Notes: generated from the letters alone by a model not told the origin. A stretch of 64,000 bases of DNA from Branchipolynoe longqiensis (GCA_030323885.1 CM059199.1:40866590-40930589), one strand, 5' to 3'; shown: positions 10,043 to 20,875, numbered from the stretch's first letter. Translations and numbers: made by a program.

Positions 10043-10368
10043 ACAGCTTTTTTTCTTGAAGATGTATACTGCCTGTCATGGATAAGTCTGAATAGACTTG
10101 TTTTCACCATTAGACAGTTTGTCGATAGAAATCCTGAACCTACACTTTTACCGACCCAAGCGATTTTTAACCTCCCACACCACATAGACATGGTATGAGA
10201 GCAACCGGCCTTTGATGACGCTGAAAGTTATACACAGTGGTGGAAATCCAAATTTGCAGTGGTGAAGGGGGGAAGGCACGGGGAATCGAACCACCAACCT
10301 TCAGATTAGGAGTCCGACCTAGAAAAAAAGTCAGACACTCTAACCACTCTGCCACAGAGAACACCCCA
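10043..10368 (-). mobile_element. SINE-D with Leu/Ser-type tRNA head
   Basis: On the minus strand the head reads GGCAGAGTGGTTAGAGTGTC..GGTGGTTCGATTCCCCG, with A-box and B-box matches and a long variable region as in class II tRNAs. It is followed by a ~220-bp body shared with 590-792. The tRNA part is embedded in repeat sequence, so it is a SINE head and not a tRNA gene. Confidence 0.75.
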
Positions 10369-10379
10369 ATGTGTGTGTT

Positions 10380-10690
10380 GTGTGTTTATTGTTGTTTTAT
10401 GTCCGAGCAACATCTCAGGTCATATCAGGAGGGTTACCGACTTGTGACAGTCCGCACTCATGGCGATTTTATTCATAGTGTTGCCCCAATGGGAAATCAG
10501 GCAACTGGCACGATCCTACTCCAGACACCGAGCTAACCAGTCTTTGCCATATCCTATTAATGCCAAGCGCCAGACTAGGAAGCAGCAAGTATCAATGTTG
10601 TAAGTCATTGGTCTGACTCAATCGGAAATTGAACCTCCGACCTTCCACACGGGAAGCCTGCGCTCTTCCCATTCGGCCACCACGTCCGGT
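10380..10690 (-). mobile_element. SINE-A
   Basis: Full-length reverse copy: tail complement TTGTTGTTTTATGTCC, body, and head complement CATTCGGCCACCACGTCCGG. It lies directly against the SINE-D head with the same orientation. Confidence 0.85.
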
Positions 10691-10897
10691 CACAGCTAAA
10701 TGTTGCATAACGCAAGGTTTTGAGTTGTTGCTATAGTTTGTTGTTGTTCAAATGGTTTTATTCCTCTGAATAACAATGTCAGTGCTGATGCACTGATCTT
10801 CCACACCTAATGACAATTACTACTGCACCCTAAACAAAGCTACAACAATATAGACAGACACTTATCTTGAGATCAATTTAGGATAATCTGTGTGTTT

Positions 10898-11080
10898 TCT
10901 TTTGTGGTTGTTTTACATCCTAGCAAAATCTACGGTCATTCCAGGACGGGTACCGACTTGCGATAGTGCGTACCCATGTGACTTTATAGTGCTGCTCCAC
11001 TGAGAGACCAGGATGCTGGCACCATGACCCAATTTCCCACTCAGTCACATTATCCTGACACTGAGCCAACCAGTGCGGTA
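10898..11080 (-). mobile_element. SINE-A, 3' half
   Basis: Reverse copy from tail to CACTGAGCCAACCAGT; the head is absent. Confidence 0.75.
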
Positions 11081-11084
11081 TATG

Positions 11085-11240
11085 CAAGTTGGTTGATTGT
11101 TATGGGTTTACGTCCTAGGAACATCTATGGTCATATCAGGATGGGTATCGGCTTGCGACAATGCGCACTCATGGTGACTTTATAGTGCTGCCCCATATTT
11201 GGTTATTGGGGTTTACGTCCTAGCAAGATCTATGGTTTAT
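11085..11240 (-). mobile_element. Two SINE-A 3' fragments in tandem
   Basis: A 3' fragment (11085-11195) is followed at about 11200 by a second tail-only fragment that begins again with GGGGTTTACGTCCTAGCAAG. It could be two insertions or one duplicated end. Confidence 0.65.
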
Positions 11241-11319
11241 GTAAACATCGCCAAGGCACTTAAAAGCGCTGCTCTGTCAACCATCGCAGAACGGTGCCCA
11301 TTTTTGGTGAGAGGTAAAA

Positions 11320-11365
11320 CGAGTATCATGGGGGTGATGAAAATGGGAAATATTGCCCCTATCAA
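11320..11365 (-). mobile_element. SINE-C fragment
   Basis: CATGGGGGTGATGAAAATGG and GAAATATTGC are the complement of the SINE-C body that follows the tRNA-like segment at 8150-8175. Confidence 0.5.
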
Positions 11366-11387
11366 ATACCTATCAACGTTAATTCAT

Positions 11388-11668
11388 GGGTTCGAACCCT
11401 GGTCGAGTCAAACCAATGACTTCAAAATTGATACGTGTTGCTTCCTAGCCAGGCGCTTGGCATTATTAGGACAGGGCAAGGACTGGTGTGTTCAGTGTCA
11501 GGATAATGTGACTGAGTGGGATACCAGGTAATGGTGTTGGTGGCCTGGTTTCCCAGTGGGACAGCACTATAAAGTTGCCATGAGTGTGCACTGTCACAAG
11601 TCGGTACCCGTCCTGATATGACCTTAGATGTTGCTAGGATGTAAAACAACAACAAACAAACAAACGTT
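11388..11668 (+). mobile_element. SINE-A, head partly lost
   Basis: Starts near the B box (GGGTTCGAACCCTGGTCGAG) and runs intact to the tail GACCTTAGATGTTGCTAGGA with a CAAACAAACAAACG end. The A-box part is missing. Confidence 0.85.
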
Positions 11669-11689
11669 ACTCCAAACTAAAGACATGAA

Positions 11690-11755
11690 GATTATGATGA
11701 CCATCCTAATATATTTATCTCAGAAAATGACAGAAACTCAAAAGTAGTGGACTTT
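11690..11755 (-). mobile_element. MITE-T fragment
   Basis: CCTAATATATTTATCTCAGA and CAGAAACTCAAAA match the complement of the MITE-T left end. Confidence 0.5.
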
Positions 11756-11854
11756 GCAATGTCAATATACACCGTAGCTATTTTATAGCCAATATCAGCA
11801 GATTGCTGGTTCATCAGGATTGTGAGGTTCACTGATCATTTATCATTACCAAGG

Positions 11855-13640
11855 TTGGTGGTGGGTGAGGTGGTGGGTGAGGTGGTGAGTGAGGTGGTGC
11901 ATGAGATGGTGCATGAGATGGTGGGTGAGGTGGTGCATGAGGTGGTGCATGAGGTGGTGGGTGAGGAGGTGGGTGAGGTGGTGGGTGAGGAGGTGGGTGA
12001 GGTGGTGGGTGAGGTGGTGGGTGAGGTGGTGGATGAGGAGGTGGGTGAGGTGGTGTTGGAGGTGGTGGGTGAGGTGGTGGGTGAGGTGGTGGGTGAGGTG
12101 GTGGGTGAGTTGGTGGGTGAGGTGGTGTGTGAGATGGTGGGTGAGGTGGTGGGTGAGGTGGTGTGTGAGGCGGCGGGTGAGGAGGTGGGTGAGGTGGTGG
12201 GTGAGGAGGTGGATGAGGTGGTGAGTGAGGTGGTGGGTGAGGAGGTGGGTGAGGTGGTGGGTGAGGTGGTGTTGGAGGTGGTGGATAAGGGTGTGGTGAT
12301 GTGGTGGGTGAGGTGGTGTTGGAGGTGGTGGATAAGCTGGTGGGTGATGTGCTGGGTGATGTGGTGGGTGAGGAGGTTGATATGCTGGTTGAGGTGGATG
12401 AGGTGAGGTGATGATAGTTGAGGTGGTGGGTGAAGTAGTGATTGATGTGATGGTTAAGGTGATGGTTGAGGTTGTGGGTGTGGAGATGGGTGAGGTCGCA
12501 GGTGAGTTGGCGAGTGTAGTGGTGGTTGAGGTGATGGTTGAGGTGGTGGTTGTTGTGATGGATGAGATAGTAGTTGAGTTGGTGGGTGAGATGATGGTTG
12601 AGGTGGTGGGTGTGGAGATTGCTGATGTGATGGTTGAGGTGATAGTGTGCTGGTGGTTGAGCTGGTGGGTGATGTGATAGTTAAGGTAATGGTTGAGGTG
12701 ATGGTTGAGGTGTTGTATGCTATGATGGATGAGGTAGTAGTTGAGGTGGTGGGAGAGGTGATGTTTGAGGTGGTGGGTGAGGTGATAGCTGAGGTGATGG
12801 TTGAGGTGATGGTTGCTGTGATGGTTGCTGTGATGGTTGATGTGCTGGTTGAGGTGGTGGATGTGGAGATCAGTGAGGTAATGGTTGAGGTGGTGGGTGA
12901 TGTGGTGAGTGAGGTGGTGGGTGAGGTGGTGGGTTAGGTAGCAGGTGAGGTTGTAGGTGAGGTGGTGGGTGAGGTGGTGGGTGAGGTGGTTGGTGTGGAG
13001 ATTGGTGAGGTGATGGTTGAGGTGATAGTTGAGGTGGTGGGTGAAATGGTGGGCATGGAGATTGTTGAGGTGATGGGTGAAGTAGCGGCTGAAGTGGTGG
13101 GTATGGAGATTGGTGAGATGCTGTTTGAGGTGATGGGTGAGGTGGTGGGTGTGGAAATTGGTGGGGTGATGGTTGAGGTGGTGGGTGAGGTGCTGGTTGA
13201 GGTGGTGGGTGAGGTGCTGGGTGTGGAGATCGGCGAGGTGATGGGTGAGGTAGCGGGTGAGGTGGTGGGTGAGGTGGTTGGTGTGGAGATCGGTGAGCTG
13301 ATCGTTGAGGTGGTGGGTGAGGTGGCGGGTGAGGTGATATTTGATGTGGTGGGTGAAGTGGTGGCTGAGGTGGTGAGTGAGGTGGTGGGTGTGGAGATCG
13401 GTGAGTAGATGGTTGAGGTGGTGGGTGAGGTGGTCGGTGAGGTGGTGGGTGTGGAGATTGATGATGTCGTGGGTGAGGTGGTGATTGAGGTGTTGGGTGA
13501 GGTGGCACATGACGTGATGGGTGTGGTGATGGTTAATATGATGGTTGAGGTGGTGAGTGTGGAGATCGGTGAGGTGGTGGTTGAGGTGGTGGGTGAGGTG
13601 TTTGGTGAGGGAGCACATGAGGTAGTGAGTGGAGGCGGTG
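11855..13640. repeat. 12-bp G-rich minisatellite (GGTGGGTGAGGT)n, ~1.8 kb
   Basis: The first ~550 bp are near-pure GGTGGGTGAGGT units. From about 12400 units diverge (GATGGTTGAGGT) and a longer variant with GTGTGGAGAT(C/T)GGTGAGG appears about a dozen times, a higher-order structure. Because the period is a multiple of three, most frames stay open. A 632-residue minus-strand frame (11846-13744, HHLTHHLTHHL repeats) and several V-G-E-V frames on the plus strand result. No promoter, splice or domain signal supports a protein. Confidence 0.92.
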
Positions 13641-13929
13641 ACGGGAGACCTGATGGGTGTAGTTGTGAAGTTGCTAGCATCTATAGAAGTGAGTAGCTGG
13701 CTGTCAGTGATTGGTTGGTGTCGACCCCCCCCCCCCTCACACACACACTACTTACTTGAGATTTATGACACCTGGCCAGGTGGTGGCAACACCTGAGCCC
13801 ATTAGTACCAGCATCTAAAACCAGGTCCTCCCCTCGCTACAATGTCACCGGCCCTGGCTACATAATGCGATGTTGTGAGCGGCACAACGGCATTAAATCA
13901 AATGAAATATCCCAATGGGGAGAAACCAA

Positions 13930-14218
13930 CCATGTCCACGGTAGAGCGCAGGCTTTGCGTGCGGGAGATTGGGAGTTTGGTTCCCGCTCGAGTCAAACCA
14001 ATGACTTCTAAAATTGATACTTGTCGCTTCTTAGTCTGGTGCTCTGCATTAATCCTAGGATACGGTGAAGACTGGTTAGCTCAGTGTCAGGATAATGTGA
14101 CTGAGTGGGATATTGGGTCATGGTGCTGGTGGCCTGATTTCCCAGTGCGGCAGCACTATAAATTCACCATGAGTGTGCACTGTTACGATACAAGTTTATA
14201 TCCATCCTCATATGACAA
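13930..14218 (+). mobile_element. SINE-A, tail lost
   Basis: Head (GGTAGAGCGCAGGC, GGTTCCCGCTCGAG) and body intact to TCCATCCTCATATGAC; the conserved tail is missing. Confidence 0.8.
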
Positions 14219-14383
14219 TGGAAAATGAAAAACCAGAAGAGCATAAGGGATGTTAAATTGGGTGGTCTGGAATTTTATCAAATAAATAATGGATAACATT
14301 GATATATTACTATATTAATGGTACTGCAGGGCGGAAGATCGACATATGGTGTTGATGGGTCATAAAATATCATATACCTTACG

Positions 14384-14512
14384 GCGGGGAGGGGGTGGTT
14401 GGGGTGTGTGAGGGGGATCGCATTTGGGGTAAGGCGAGGGATGTTGGTGTGGGGGCCACTGCGGGCTGAGCAGATTTATCAGTGATTTCATGGAGAACTC
14501 TGACCTGCCTAA
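14384..14512 (+). repeat. Dispersed repeat, partner at 18345-18470
   Basis: Both copies run from a GGGGTGTGTGAGGGGGATC block through GCGAGGGATGTTGGTGTGGG to GGGCTGAGCAGAT and TTCATGGAG(A/G)ACTCTGAC. Its nature is unknown. Confidence 0.65.
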
Positions 14513-14514
14513 GC

Positions 14515-14560
14515 CGTTGCAAGGACGTAAAACTCCAACAACTAACCAATCAACTAGACT
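14515..14560 (+). mobile_element. SINE-A tail fragment
   Basis: GTTGCAAGGACGTAAAACTCC plus CAACAACTAACCAATC, abutting the preceding dispersed repeat. Confidence 0.5.
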
Positions 14561-14859
14561 CGCTCTGCCTCCACCGACACAGCGGCTTTCAAGCAGCTGT
14601 GCATTAACCTAGTTATTTACCTCCCAAATGAGAACCTGCGCCGAGGGGCCTGCCGGGGTTGTAGCAATCGCAGGAGCTGCCTCGTTTCCATGTAGCAACA
14701 TGAGCAGCTCCTCACCTCACCAAGCGCATCGCCCCACCAGGTGAAGCAAACAAAAAAAACCCACTGAAATATCAACAGAAGCAGTCAGACTTCACAGTAA
14801 AACTCAGCAGTACCTCCCCCCCTCTGAGCTTCCTCCTCCTCCCCCGCCACCGCCTATAT

Positions 14860-15265
14860 GTATATAGAGTTCAAGTGAAATACCCCGTAAACACCAATAC
14901 AAAAATTTAAGTAAAATCAAAATTGTTACCTGAAAATAATTTTGATTCTCACTAATTCCACTTATTGTTGTGATGACCTGATTATGTAGCAATGACCAAA
15001 CATGTAGGAATTTAAAAAAACTTTAATTATTGAAGGTTTGATTCCAATGTTTATCTCAATATTTGGATCGGTGTTTATAGAGTTTTGCGCCTGAAATCTT
15101 CATATATATGGATAGTGATGAGTCCCTTATCGCATGTAAATAAGACCATGAGTGGGTTGCACTCCCCCCCCCCCCTTCCCTCTGCACTCCCCAGGGGTGG
15201 AGGTGGGTACCAGCATGCACCTCTCCGCCTCCCGTGTGGGGCCTCTCCTCCACTAGCTCGGAGGA
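14860..15265 (+). repeat. Dispersed repeat D, copy 1
   Basis: About 400 bp shared with 32990-33350: TACCTGAAAATAATTTT, GAAGGTTTGATTCCAAT, ATATATGGATAGTGAT, GTGGGTTGCACTCCCCCCCC, GGGTACCAGCATGCAC and CCTCTCCTCCACTAGCTCGG. No coding capacity or inverted ends were seen, so the class is unknown. Confidence 0.7.
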
Positions 15266-16209
15266 TTATATATATATATATATGTGAAGTGGGCGAGACT
15301 ACTTGTCCTGTGACCATTGTGGGCTTGGGCCGATTACCTCGCATTCTGAAATGCGGGCTACTCGCCGAGACAGACCCGCATTGGCCACCATTTGTGGGCA
15401 CCGGGTTCTCTGCTGTAAGGCATTGCTAGGAGACGTCAATTGTGACTTTCCCTGCAATGGTGGAAGGTTGAGCGCTCGGGCTCCAACCCATCGGATGTGT
15501 TTATGCACGCTCTGATGTTTTAGATGAGATTTACGCTTTTATTGTCGAAATTCCAAACTGATTTAACTTAACAAATACAGGAGGGGATACACTTATTGTA
15601 GTTATTTGTTATTCATTGAAATTGAACCATGAAATAACTCTTATTGTACTAGCGAGGGTAAGAATAAAGCCGTGAGCTCTTTGAAAGGTAAATTGGAACG
15701 TTCCTTGCATTCTTTACTATTCTCCAGTCTTCTTGTAGATTAACCATTATGGTCAACTTGCTATTTGATTGCTTTATATGTAATTAAGGGCCTTATGCCT
15801 GGTAGGCCTTATGCAGCCGATTAACCCATCTGCGGGAAGATAATAACTGACATATTAATAAAATTGATGTAGTGCTATTTGGCTGAAAATAAGACATTAA
15901 CTTAGGCTGATTATCAGTGACAGTAGCAGAGGCACAGGGAGTGTCTGCTTAGTTCTGGATTAATTCGAGCATAATAATACACACCGAATGGCGGGGAGGA
16001 TAGCCAGTTAGTTGAAATAATAAATAACTGCTTTGTTATAATAAATGCGGGGAGGGACAAAGAACCATATTTCTATGATACTCTGGCTGTCCGCCCTTAG
16101 CCCAGGAATGACAATGACAGAGACGTTCTACCTGCAGACGGGAGGAGAGGCAGCGGCGGCCCGCGGCAGGCACGGGAAATTCACATGGAAATAATTACAT
16201 AAATTAACA
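15266..16209. other. No gene recognised
   Basis: A short TA run is followed by a GC-balanced segment (15290-15510) with overlapping open frames on both strands but no recognisable domain, then AT-rich DNA. An unannotated exon in 15290-15510 cannot be excluded. Confidence 0.3.
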
Positions 16210-16378
16210 CGTAGGCTGGTGTAGTGGTCTGCACTGACCTCTCAGGCAAGTAACCACATAGACAGGTAGGCGTGGGTAGTGTGGTGATATCAGGGAGCCT
16301 AGGTGGTGTAATGGTTAGCACACTGGCCCGGAATGCAAAGATGTGGGTTCGAGTCCCGCTCTAGGCGCAGTATTTCCC
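16210..16378 (+). mobile_element. SINE-C copy 2
   Basis: Same leader (TGCACTGACCTCTCAGGCAA) and tRNA-like segment as 7985-8335. Here the acceptor (GCCTAGG/CTCTAGGC) and T arm (GTGGG/CCCGC with TTCGAGT loop) can pair, but the anticodon stem cannot. The body is replaced by T-rich sequence. Confidence 0.7.
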
Positions 16379-16450
16379 TTTCTTTTTTTTTCTTTTTTTT
16401 TTTTTTGCTGAAAATAGCCAGTATTTCCCTTCTTTTTTCTTTTTTTTCCC
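16379..16450. repeat. Poly-T/CT-rich tract
   Basis: Two T-rich runs each preceded by AGTATTTCCCTT, a small duplication. Confidence 0.8.
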
Positions 16451-16464
16451 TACACTGGTCTTAG

Positions 16465-16580
16465 GCGGGGGCGGAATAGCCGAACGGTTAAATATATATA
16501 TATAAAGTATACATTATTATAATTATTTATATTATATAATTACACACTGATTCGGCCACCGCATCCGGTTCACATCCTGT
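16465..16580. mobile_element. Inverted SINE-A head fragments around AT spacer
   Basis: GGAATAGCCGAACGGTTAAA on the left and the reverse-oriented GATTCGGCCACCGCATCCGG on the right look like two opposed SINE-A A-box regions separated by TATATA sequence. Confidence 0.4.
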
Positions 16581-16954
16581 GAAAATAAGGGGGGTAGGGG
16601 TGAGTGAATGAGGTGGGTGACAGGGTGACAGCGTGAAGGCGTGAGAGGTAAGAGGGTGAAAGCATGAGGGTGAGAAGGTGTGACATATCAGACGGTGAGA
16701 ACCTGACGGGCGTGTTCGGAAATCTGCCATATTACGACACAGTTATGTTTATGGCTAGCTGCAGGTCAGGGTGAGCAAGTGACTGAGGCCGTCTCGTATG
16801 GTCTGGACGCGCATGCGTGTGTGCCCGCGCGCGCGCGCGTGTGTGTGTGTGTGCCAGGGGCACAGTCTGCAGTTAAAGCTCGATGTACAATGCAGATTCT
16901 ATAGACGAAGCTCAGTGCCACCTACTTGAATGCACATCTACAATCGGACCGGTG

Positions 16955-17135
16955 ATCCGGTACCGCTCCAACAACTCGTCGTTATTGTTGTAAAGTACCC
17001 CCCACTTCAACAAGTAGTACAACTGCCCCCCTTGAAGTTAATTCTTCAATCTGAAGAATGGACAGATTTATCAGGGCCATTCTCTAATTGCTGCAGAGCT
17101 GCAGCTTGTAACCGTACAGGTTACGAACCACTCAA
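16955..17135 (+). repeat. Dispersed repeat E, copy 1
   Basis: Matches 32520-32690: GTTGTAAAG, a CCCCC stretch, ATTCTTCAA, GATTTATCAG, CTGCAG(A/T)(G/T)CTGCAGC and TAACCG..AGGTTAC. Class unknown. Confidence 0.6.
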
Positions 17136-17154
17136 GGGTCTGAGAGAGACTATA

Positions 17155-17779
17155 ACCCCATTCACACATCGGTCTTAAATCACCTCAACTAGTTTGCCTT
17201 GTCTAGTTCAGCTCACATTGGTTGTGTGGACACTACGCTGAGGCGATTTAGGGCTGATTCGCCTCAACTAGTTTGCCTCAAGTAAACCGCCTAGCGAGGT
17301 AGTCTAGATGAAGCGAACTAGCTTAAGTCGGCCCATCTTGCTTGTGAGGACGGTACCCGTTTACTTGAGGCGGCTTAAGCACGTCACACGCATGCGCAGT
17401 CGAGACTTGAGTTTGTTGATTTTCCGGTCGATCAAAAGCGCATATTATATAATTTGGTCTATGAAACCGCTAGCTGTGCATAGATATTTTTTTCATCATT
17501 TATTTTTAGGTTTTCACTGCCCAGCAGAAGTTTTGACCATTCCAAAGCAAAACGATTCAGTTGATACATATCTAGGTCGAACCCACACTATCTCGTGGTG
17601 ATGTCGACTAATCGAAACTGGCACTGGTTAGTATGGACTTGCTCATGCGCAGATATCGATTTCCACCTTAAACCACCCCAAGTACTGCATGTGTGGACAC
17701 GACTCACTTTCACGCCTAGTTCGCCTCATCTAGTTTGCCTTGTCTAGTTTGGCCTAAAGGTGTGTGTGTGAACAGGGCT
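17155..17779. mobile_element. TIR-V: inverted-repeat element, ~625 bp
   Basis: Left end ACCCCATTCACACATCGGTC and right end (reverse) AGCCCTGTTCACACACACAC are imperfect inverted repeats flanked by TATA on both sides (17151-17154, 17780-17783). Subterminal regions repeat CTAGTTTGCCT and CCTTGTCTAGTT in both ends. There is no transposase, so it is non-autonomous. The TATA may be a target duplication or part of a TA-flanked element. Confidence 0.6.
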
Positions 17780-17834
17780 TATATGACGATGAGTGGATAG
17801 GTCAGACGCTGTACTGCCACTTCTTTATTAACTA

Positions 17835-17890
17835 GCCCCCATATTGATATGACCTTAGATGTTGCTAGGTTTTAAAACAACAGCAAGAAA
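17835..17890 (+). mobile_element. SINE-A tail fragment
   Basis: GATATGACCTTAGATGTTGC followed by AACAACAGCAAG; no head or body. Confidence 0.6.
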
Positions 17891-17989
17891 TGCTCAAGAT
17901 AACCGCAGATGGAAGAGTTGAACAATGTGTTAGTTGAAAATGTACGGCGGAGTACCTTTATTCTGTAGCCAGGTTGGTTATTGTGCCGG

Positions 17990-18440
17990 GGGTCGTGGGG
18001 GGGGGGGGTGTACAAGGCGAGTTGGGTCAGGGATGCTGGGGGTGAGTGTATGTGTGTATGTGTGTGGGTGTGTGAATGTGGGGTGTGTGGGGTGATGCTG
18101 GTCGGGGGAAGGGGGGTGGTTGGGGTGTGTGGGGTGGATCAGATGTGGGGTAAGGGTGGTGAGTGCATGTGTGTGTATGTGTGTGGGTGAATGTGGGGTG
18201 TGTGGGGACATGTTGGGTTGTGGAGGGGGGTGGTTGAGGGGTGGGGGGTAGATCAGATGAAGGGTAGGGGAGGGATGTCCGGGGGGGTGAGTGTATATGT
18301 GTGTGAATGTGGGGTCTGAGGGGTGATGCTCGGGGGGGTGGAGGGGGGGGGAGGGGGGTGTGTGTGAGGGGGATCAGATGTGGGGCTGTAAGGCGAGGGA
18401 TGTTGGTGTGGGGGGCAGTTGGGGCTGAGCAGATCTGTCA
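17990..18440. repeat. G/T-rich minisatellite
   Basis: Irregular units containing GGGGTGTGTGGGGTG and GATCAGATGTGGGGTAAGG repeat about every 110-130 bp. The final unit belongs to the dispersed repeat also at 14384. Confidence 0.75.
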
Positions 18441-18769
18441 GTGACTTCATGGAGGACTCTGACTGCCAACTCAGTGACAATAGGGCTGCTCTGCTCTGGC
18501 CATCCTCTCCAGGATTTCCAAGTCATCCTAGGACGTACTTGCTCGCTTCTACCACCAGAACGGAGATATCATCAATGCTCTTGGTGGCCCAGACCCTGAC
18601 ATCGAGGACTAGCAGACCCCACATCATGCCCATACCTGACTTGACACTATTACCAACTGACCACTAATTTTCACTAACAACTAACAGGTAACCCCACCCT
18701 CTGCCTAACTAATTTCATCCTCACTTCACTTCTTCTTCTGGCCTTGGCCGGACTTACTGTGCATACCGT

Positions 18770-19058
18770 TGAATCTGGAGGGACTGAAGTTTGGATCCTG
18801 GTCGAGTCAAACCAATGACTTATAAAATAGGTACCTGTTGCTGCTCCACTCTTGACATTATGAGGGCAGGACAGGGACTGGGCGCACAGTGTTAGGATGA
18901 TGTGACTGTGTGGTACATCAGGTCATGGTGCTGGCGGTCTGATTTCCCAGTGGGCCAGCACTATAAAGTTGCCATGAGTGTGTGCTGTCACAAGTCGGTG
19001 CATGTCCTGGTATGGCCTAGGGTCTTACTGGGGCGTAAAACTACACCAACCACCCAGC
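18770..19058 (+). mobile_element. SINE-A, degraded head
   Basis: From GGATCCTGGTCGAGTCAAAC to a mutated tail (GGTATGGCCTAGGGTCTTAC). One of the more diverged copies. Confidence 0.75.
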
Positions 19059-19388
19059 CTCCCCCGGCCCTCTCTTAGCCTGCTTTTTCCTTCCTCCCCC
19101 CCCCCCCCCCCCCCCCAATTTCTCTGACCACTACCCATCGGAAGCCAACTCCCGACCACATGGGACCTCTTTCTGCGGTACCCATACAGTGCTCCAGATA
19201 TGCAGCCTTCAGCACACCAAGGCGACTGAAAACTCCCCAAAAACAAACCTCGGTCGGGGTGTCGGCAGGCCCTGAGGTGGGGGTACTAAACATGCTGAGC
19301 CACACGGGCACCGGCACGCCACCTGGCGGGGGTAGAGTGTACACCTAGCGTGCTGAACAAGTGCTTGGAGCAAGGCAGGCGAGGCGCG

Positions 19389-19690
19389 ATGGTGGTGGTG
19401 ATGGAGGTGGTGATGGTTGGGATGGTGATTGTGGTGGTGATGGAGGTGGTGATGGTTGGGGTGGTGATCGTGGTGGTGATGGTGCTAGTGATGGTTGACG
19501 TGATGATGGTAGTGGTGATGGTGGTGGTGATGGTTGAGGTGGTGATGGTGGTGGTGATGGTTGAGGTGGTGATGGAGGTGGTGATGGTTGGTGGTGTTGG
19601 TGGTGGTGGTTGTCAAGGTGGCGGTGATGATGCTGGTGGTTGTCCTGGTGGTGGTCATGGTGGTGGTAGGGTGATAGTGGGAGGGAGTGG
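19389..19690. repeat. GGTGAT/GGTGGT minisatellite
   Basis: Repeated GGTGGTGATGGTTGAGGTGG-like units, related in composition to the array at 11855-13640 but with a GGTGATGG core. Open frames here are compositional. Confidence 0.85.
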
Positions 19691-19724
19691 TGACCGTTTT
19701 TGTCAGATGGTGGGATTCGAACCC

Positions 19725-19960
19725 AACTGTTTGAACCCTGTTTGAGTCAAACCAATGACATTGATACTTGTCACTTCCTAATCCTAGCCAGGTGATCGGC
19801 AGTATTAGGATAGAGCAAAGATTGGTTGGCTCAGTGTCAGGATAAGGCAACTGAGTGGGATATTGGGTCATGGTGCCGGCGGCCTGATTTCCCAGTGGGG
19901 CTGCAGTATAAAGTCATCATAAGTGCACACACTCACAAGTCGGTACCCGTCCGGATTTAT
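19725..19960 (+). mobile_element. SINE-A, head and tail degraded
   Basis: Starts around GTTTGAACCCTGTTTGAGTC and ends at CACAAGTCGGTACCCGTCC; the conserved tail is absent. Confidence 0.75.
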
Positions 19961-20084
19961 GCATATATTGTGTATATATATAGTGTATATCGAAAATATC
20001 CTCTGGTGCGACTGACACTGATCAACATCCGCGGGAGGTGAGGTGGCCGAGATGCCGCCACCGGTAAAGTGTTGTATCTTACGG

Positions 20085-20175
20085 AGGATAACAATAATAA
20101 TAATAAATAATATTCCCTTTAACTTATATTTATACTCGCATAATATGTTATACATATATATATACACACACATGT
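20085..20175 (+). repeat. Repeat M (AT-microsatellite-flanking), copy 1
   Basis: An (AAT)n run, then ATTCCCTT..TTTATACTCGCATAATATG and TTATACATATATAT. The same arrangement occurs at 26545, 38770 (minus), 40975 and 43870 (minus). Confidence 0.6.
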
Positions 20176-20329
20176 ACGATAGGGAGTGGATCTTTATTTT
20201 ATAATATACACACACGCACTACTGCAGAAAGCAATAACCTGCATGATGTACGGGTACGGCTTGAGTTGAGGATATTAAGCGTCAACGCTCTTTTTTTTGT
20301 CGAATATAAATCTAGCTGTTTGCTCTCAC

Positions 20330-20740
20330 CGAAATGAAATGAAATGAAATGGAATGGGATGGGATTGCCAACCGCGAAATGAATCCCACTCTTAAATCAC
20401 CCCGATTCGATTGCACTCGAAGTGGTCGAATATTATGCTGGACCGGAAGTGCTCGCACTGGAAGCTCTCAGCGCACCTTTCAGTTTCATAAATGCGCAGC
20501 TATGCCTGGCCTACACCAGCCGGCATTCCGGGGATCGGGAATCGGGTGCACATTAGGTTGCAGGGTTGTAGATAAGTGTGCATTTGGTCGGATTTGGTCG
20601 CTGTTGCCATAGTTGGGATTAATTCTGGAAACCGGAAGTACAATTTTTGCGGACGCATCGTTCATATTTGATATATATGGAGTCAACTATGAGAACCGGA
20701 AGTGTAATAATGCGTCATATCCGGGGGGGGGGTTACACCT
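20330..20740. promoter_or_regulatory. Possible promoter region with three ETS cores
   Basis: Contains ACCGGAAGT three times in the same orientation (near 20453, 20631 and 20693) in a moderately CpG-rich, repeat-free block beginning with a GAAATGAAAT run. ACCGGAAGT is the ETS/GABP core common in TATA-less animal promoters. No downstream exon was recognised. Confidence 0.25.
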
Positions 20741-20839
20741 TGTTTATGAGGTTTCGCATGTGAATATAATGCAGATCCCTTCGTCAATTTCTCTAATTTC
20801 CCCAGAATTGTCTGTAAAGGACACAATTGTTGAGGAAGC

Positions 20840-20875
20840 ATGGTGGCATGACCTTAGATGTTGCTAGGACATATA
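20840..20875 (+). mobile_element. SINE-A tail fragment
   Basis: ATGACCTTAGATGTTGCTAG only. Confidence 0.5.

Noticed and set aside
10275..10365. Possible class II (Leu/Ser) tRNA gene on the minus strand
   Set aside because: It has A- and B-box matches but is joined to a repeat body found elsewhere, so it is a SINE head.
11846..13744. 632-residue minus-strand open frame rich in His, Leu and Thr
   Set aside because: It coincides with a 12-bp minisatellite, which keeps most frames open; no start context, splice signal or domain supports it.
16295..16370. Possible Gln/Glu-type tRNA gene
   Set aside because: Acceptor and T arms pair, but the anticodon stem does not, and the flanks match another repeat copy.
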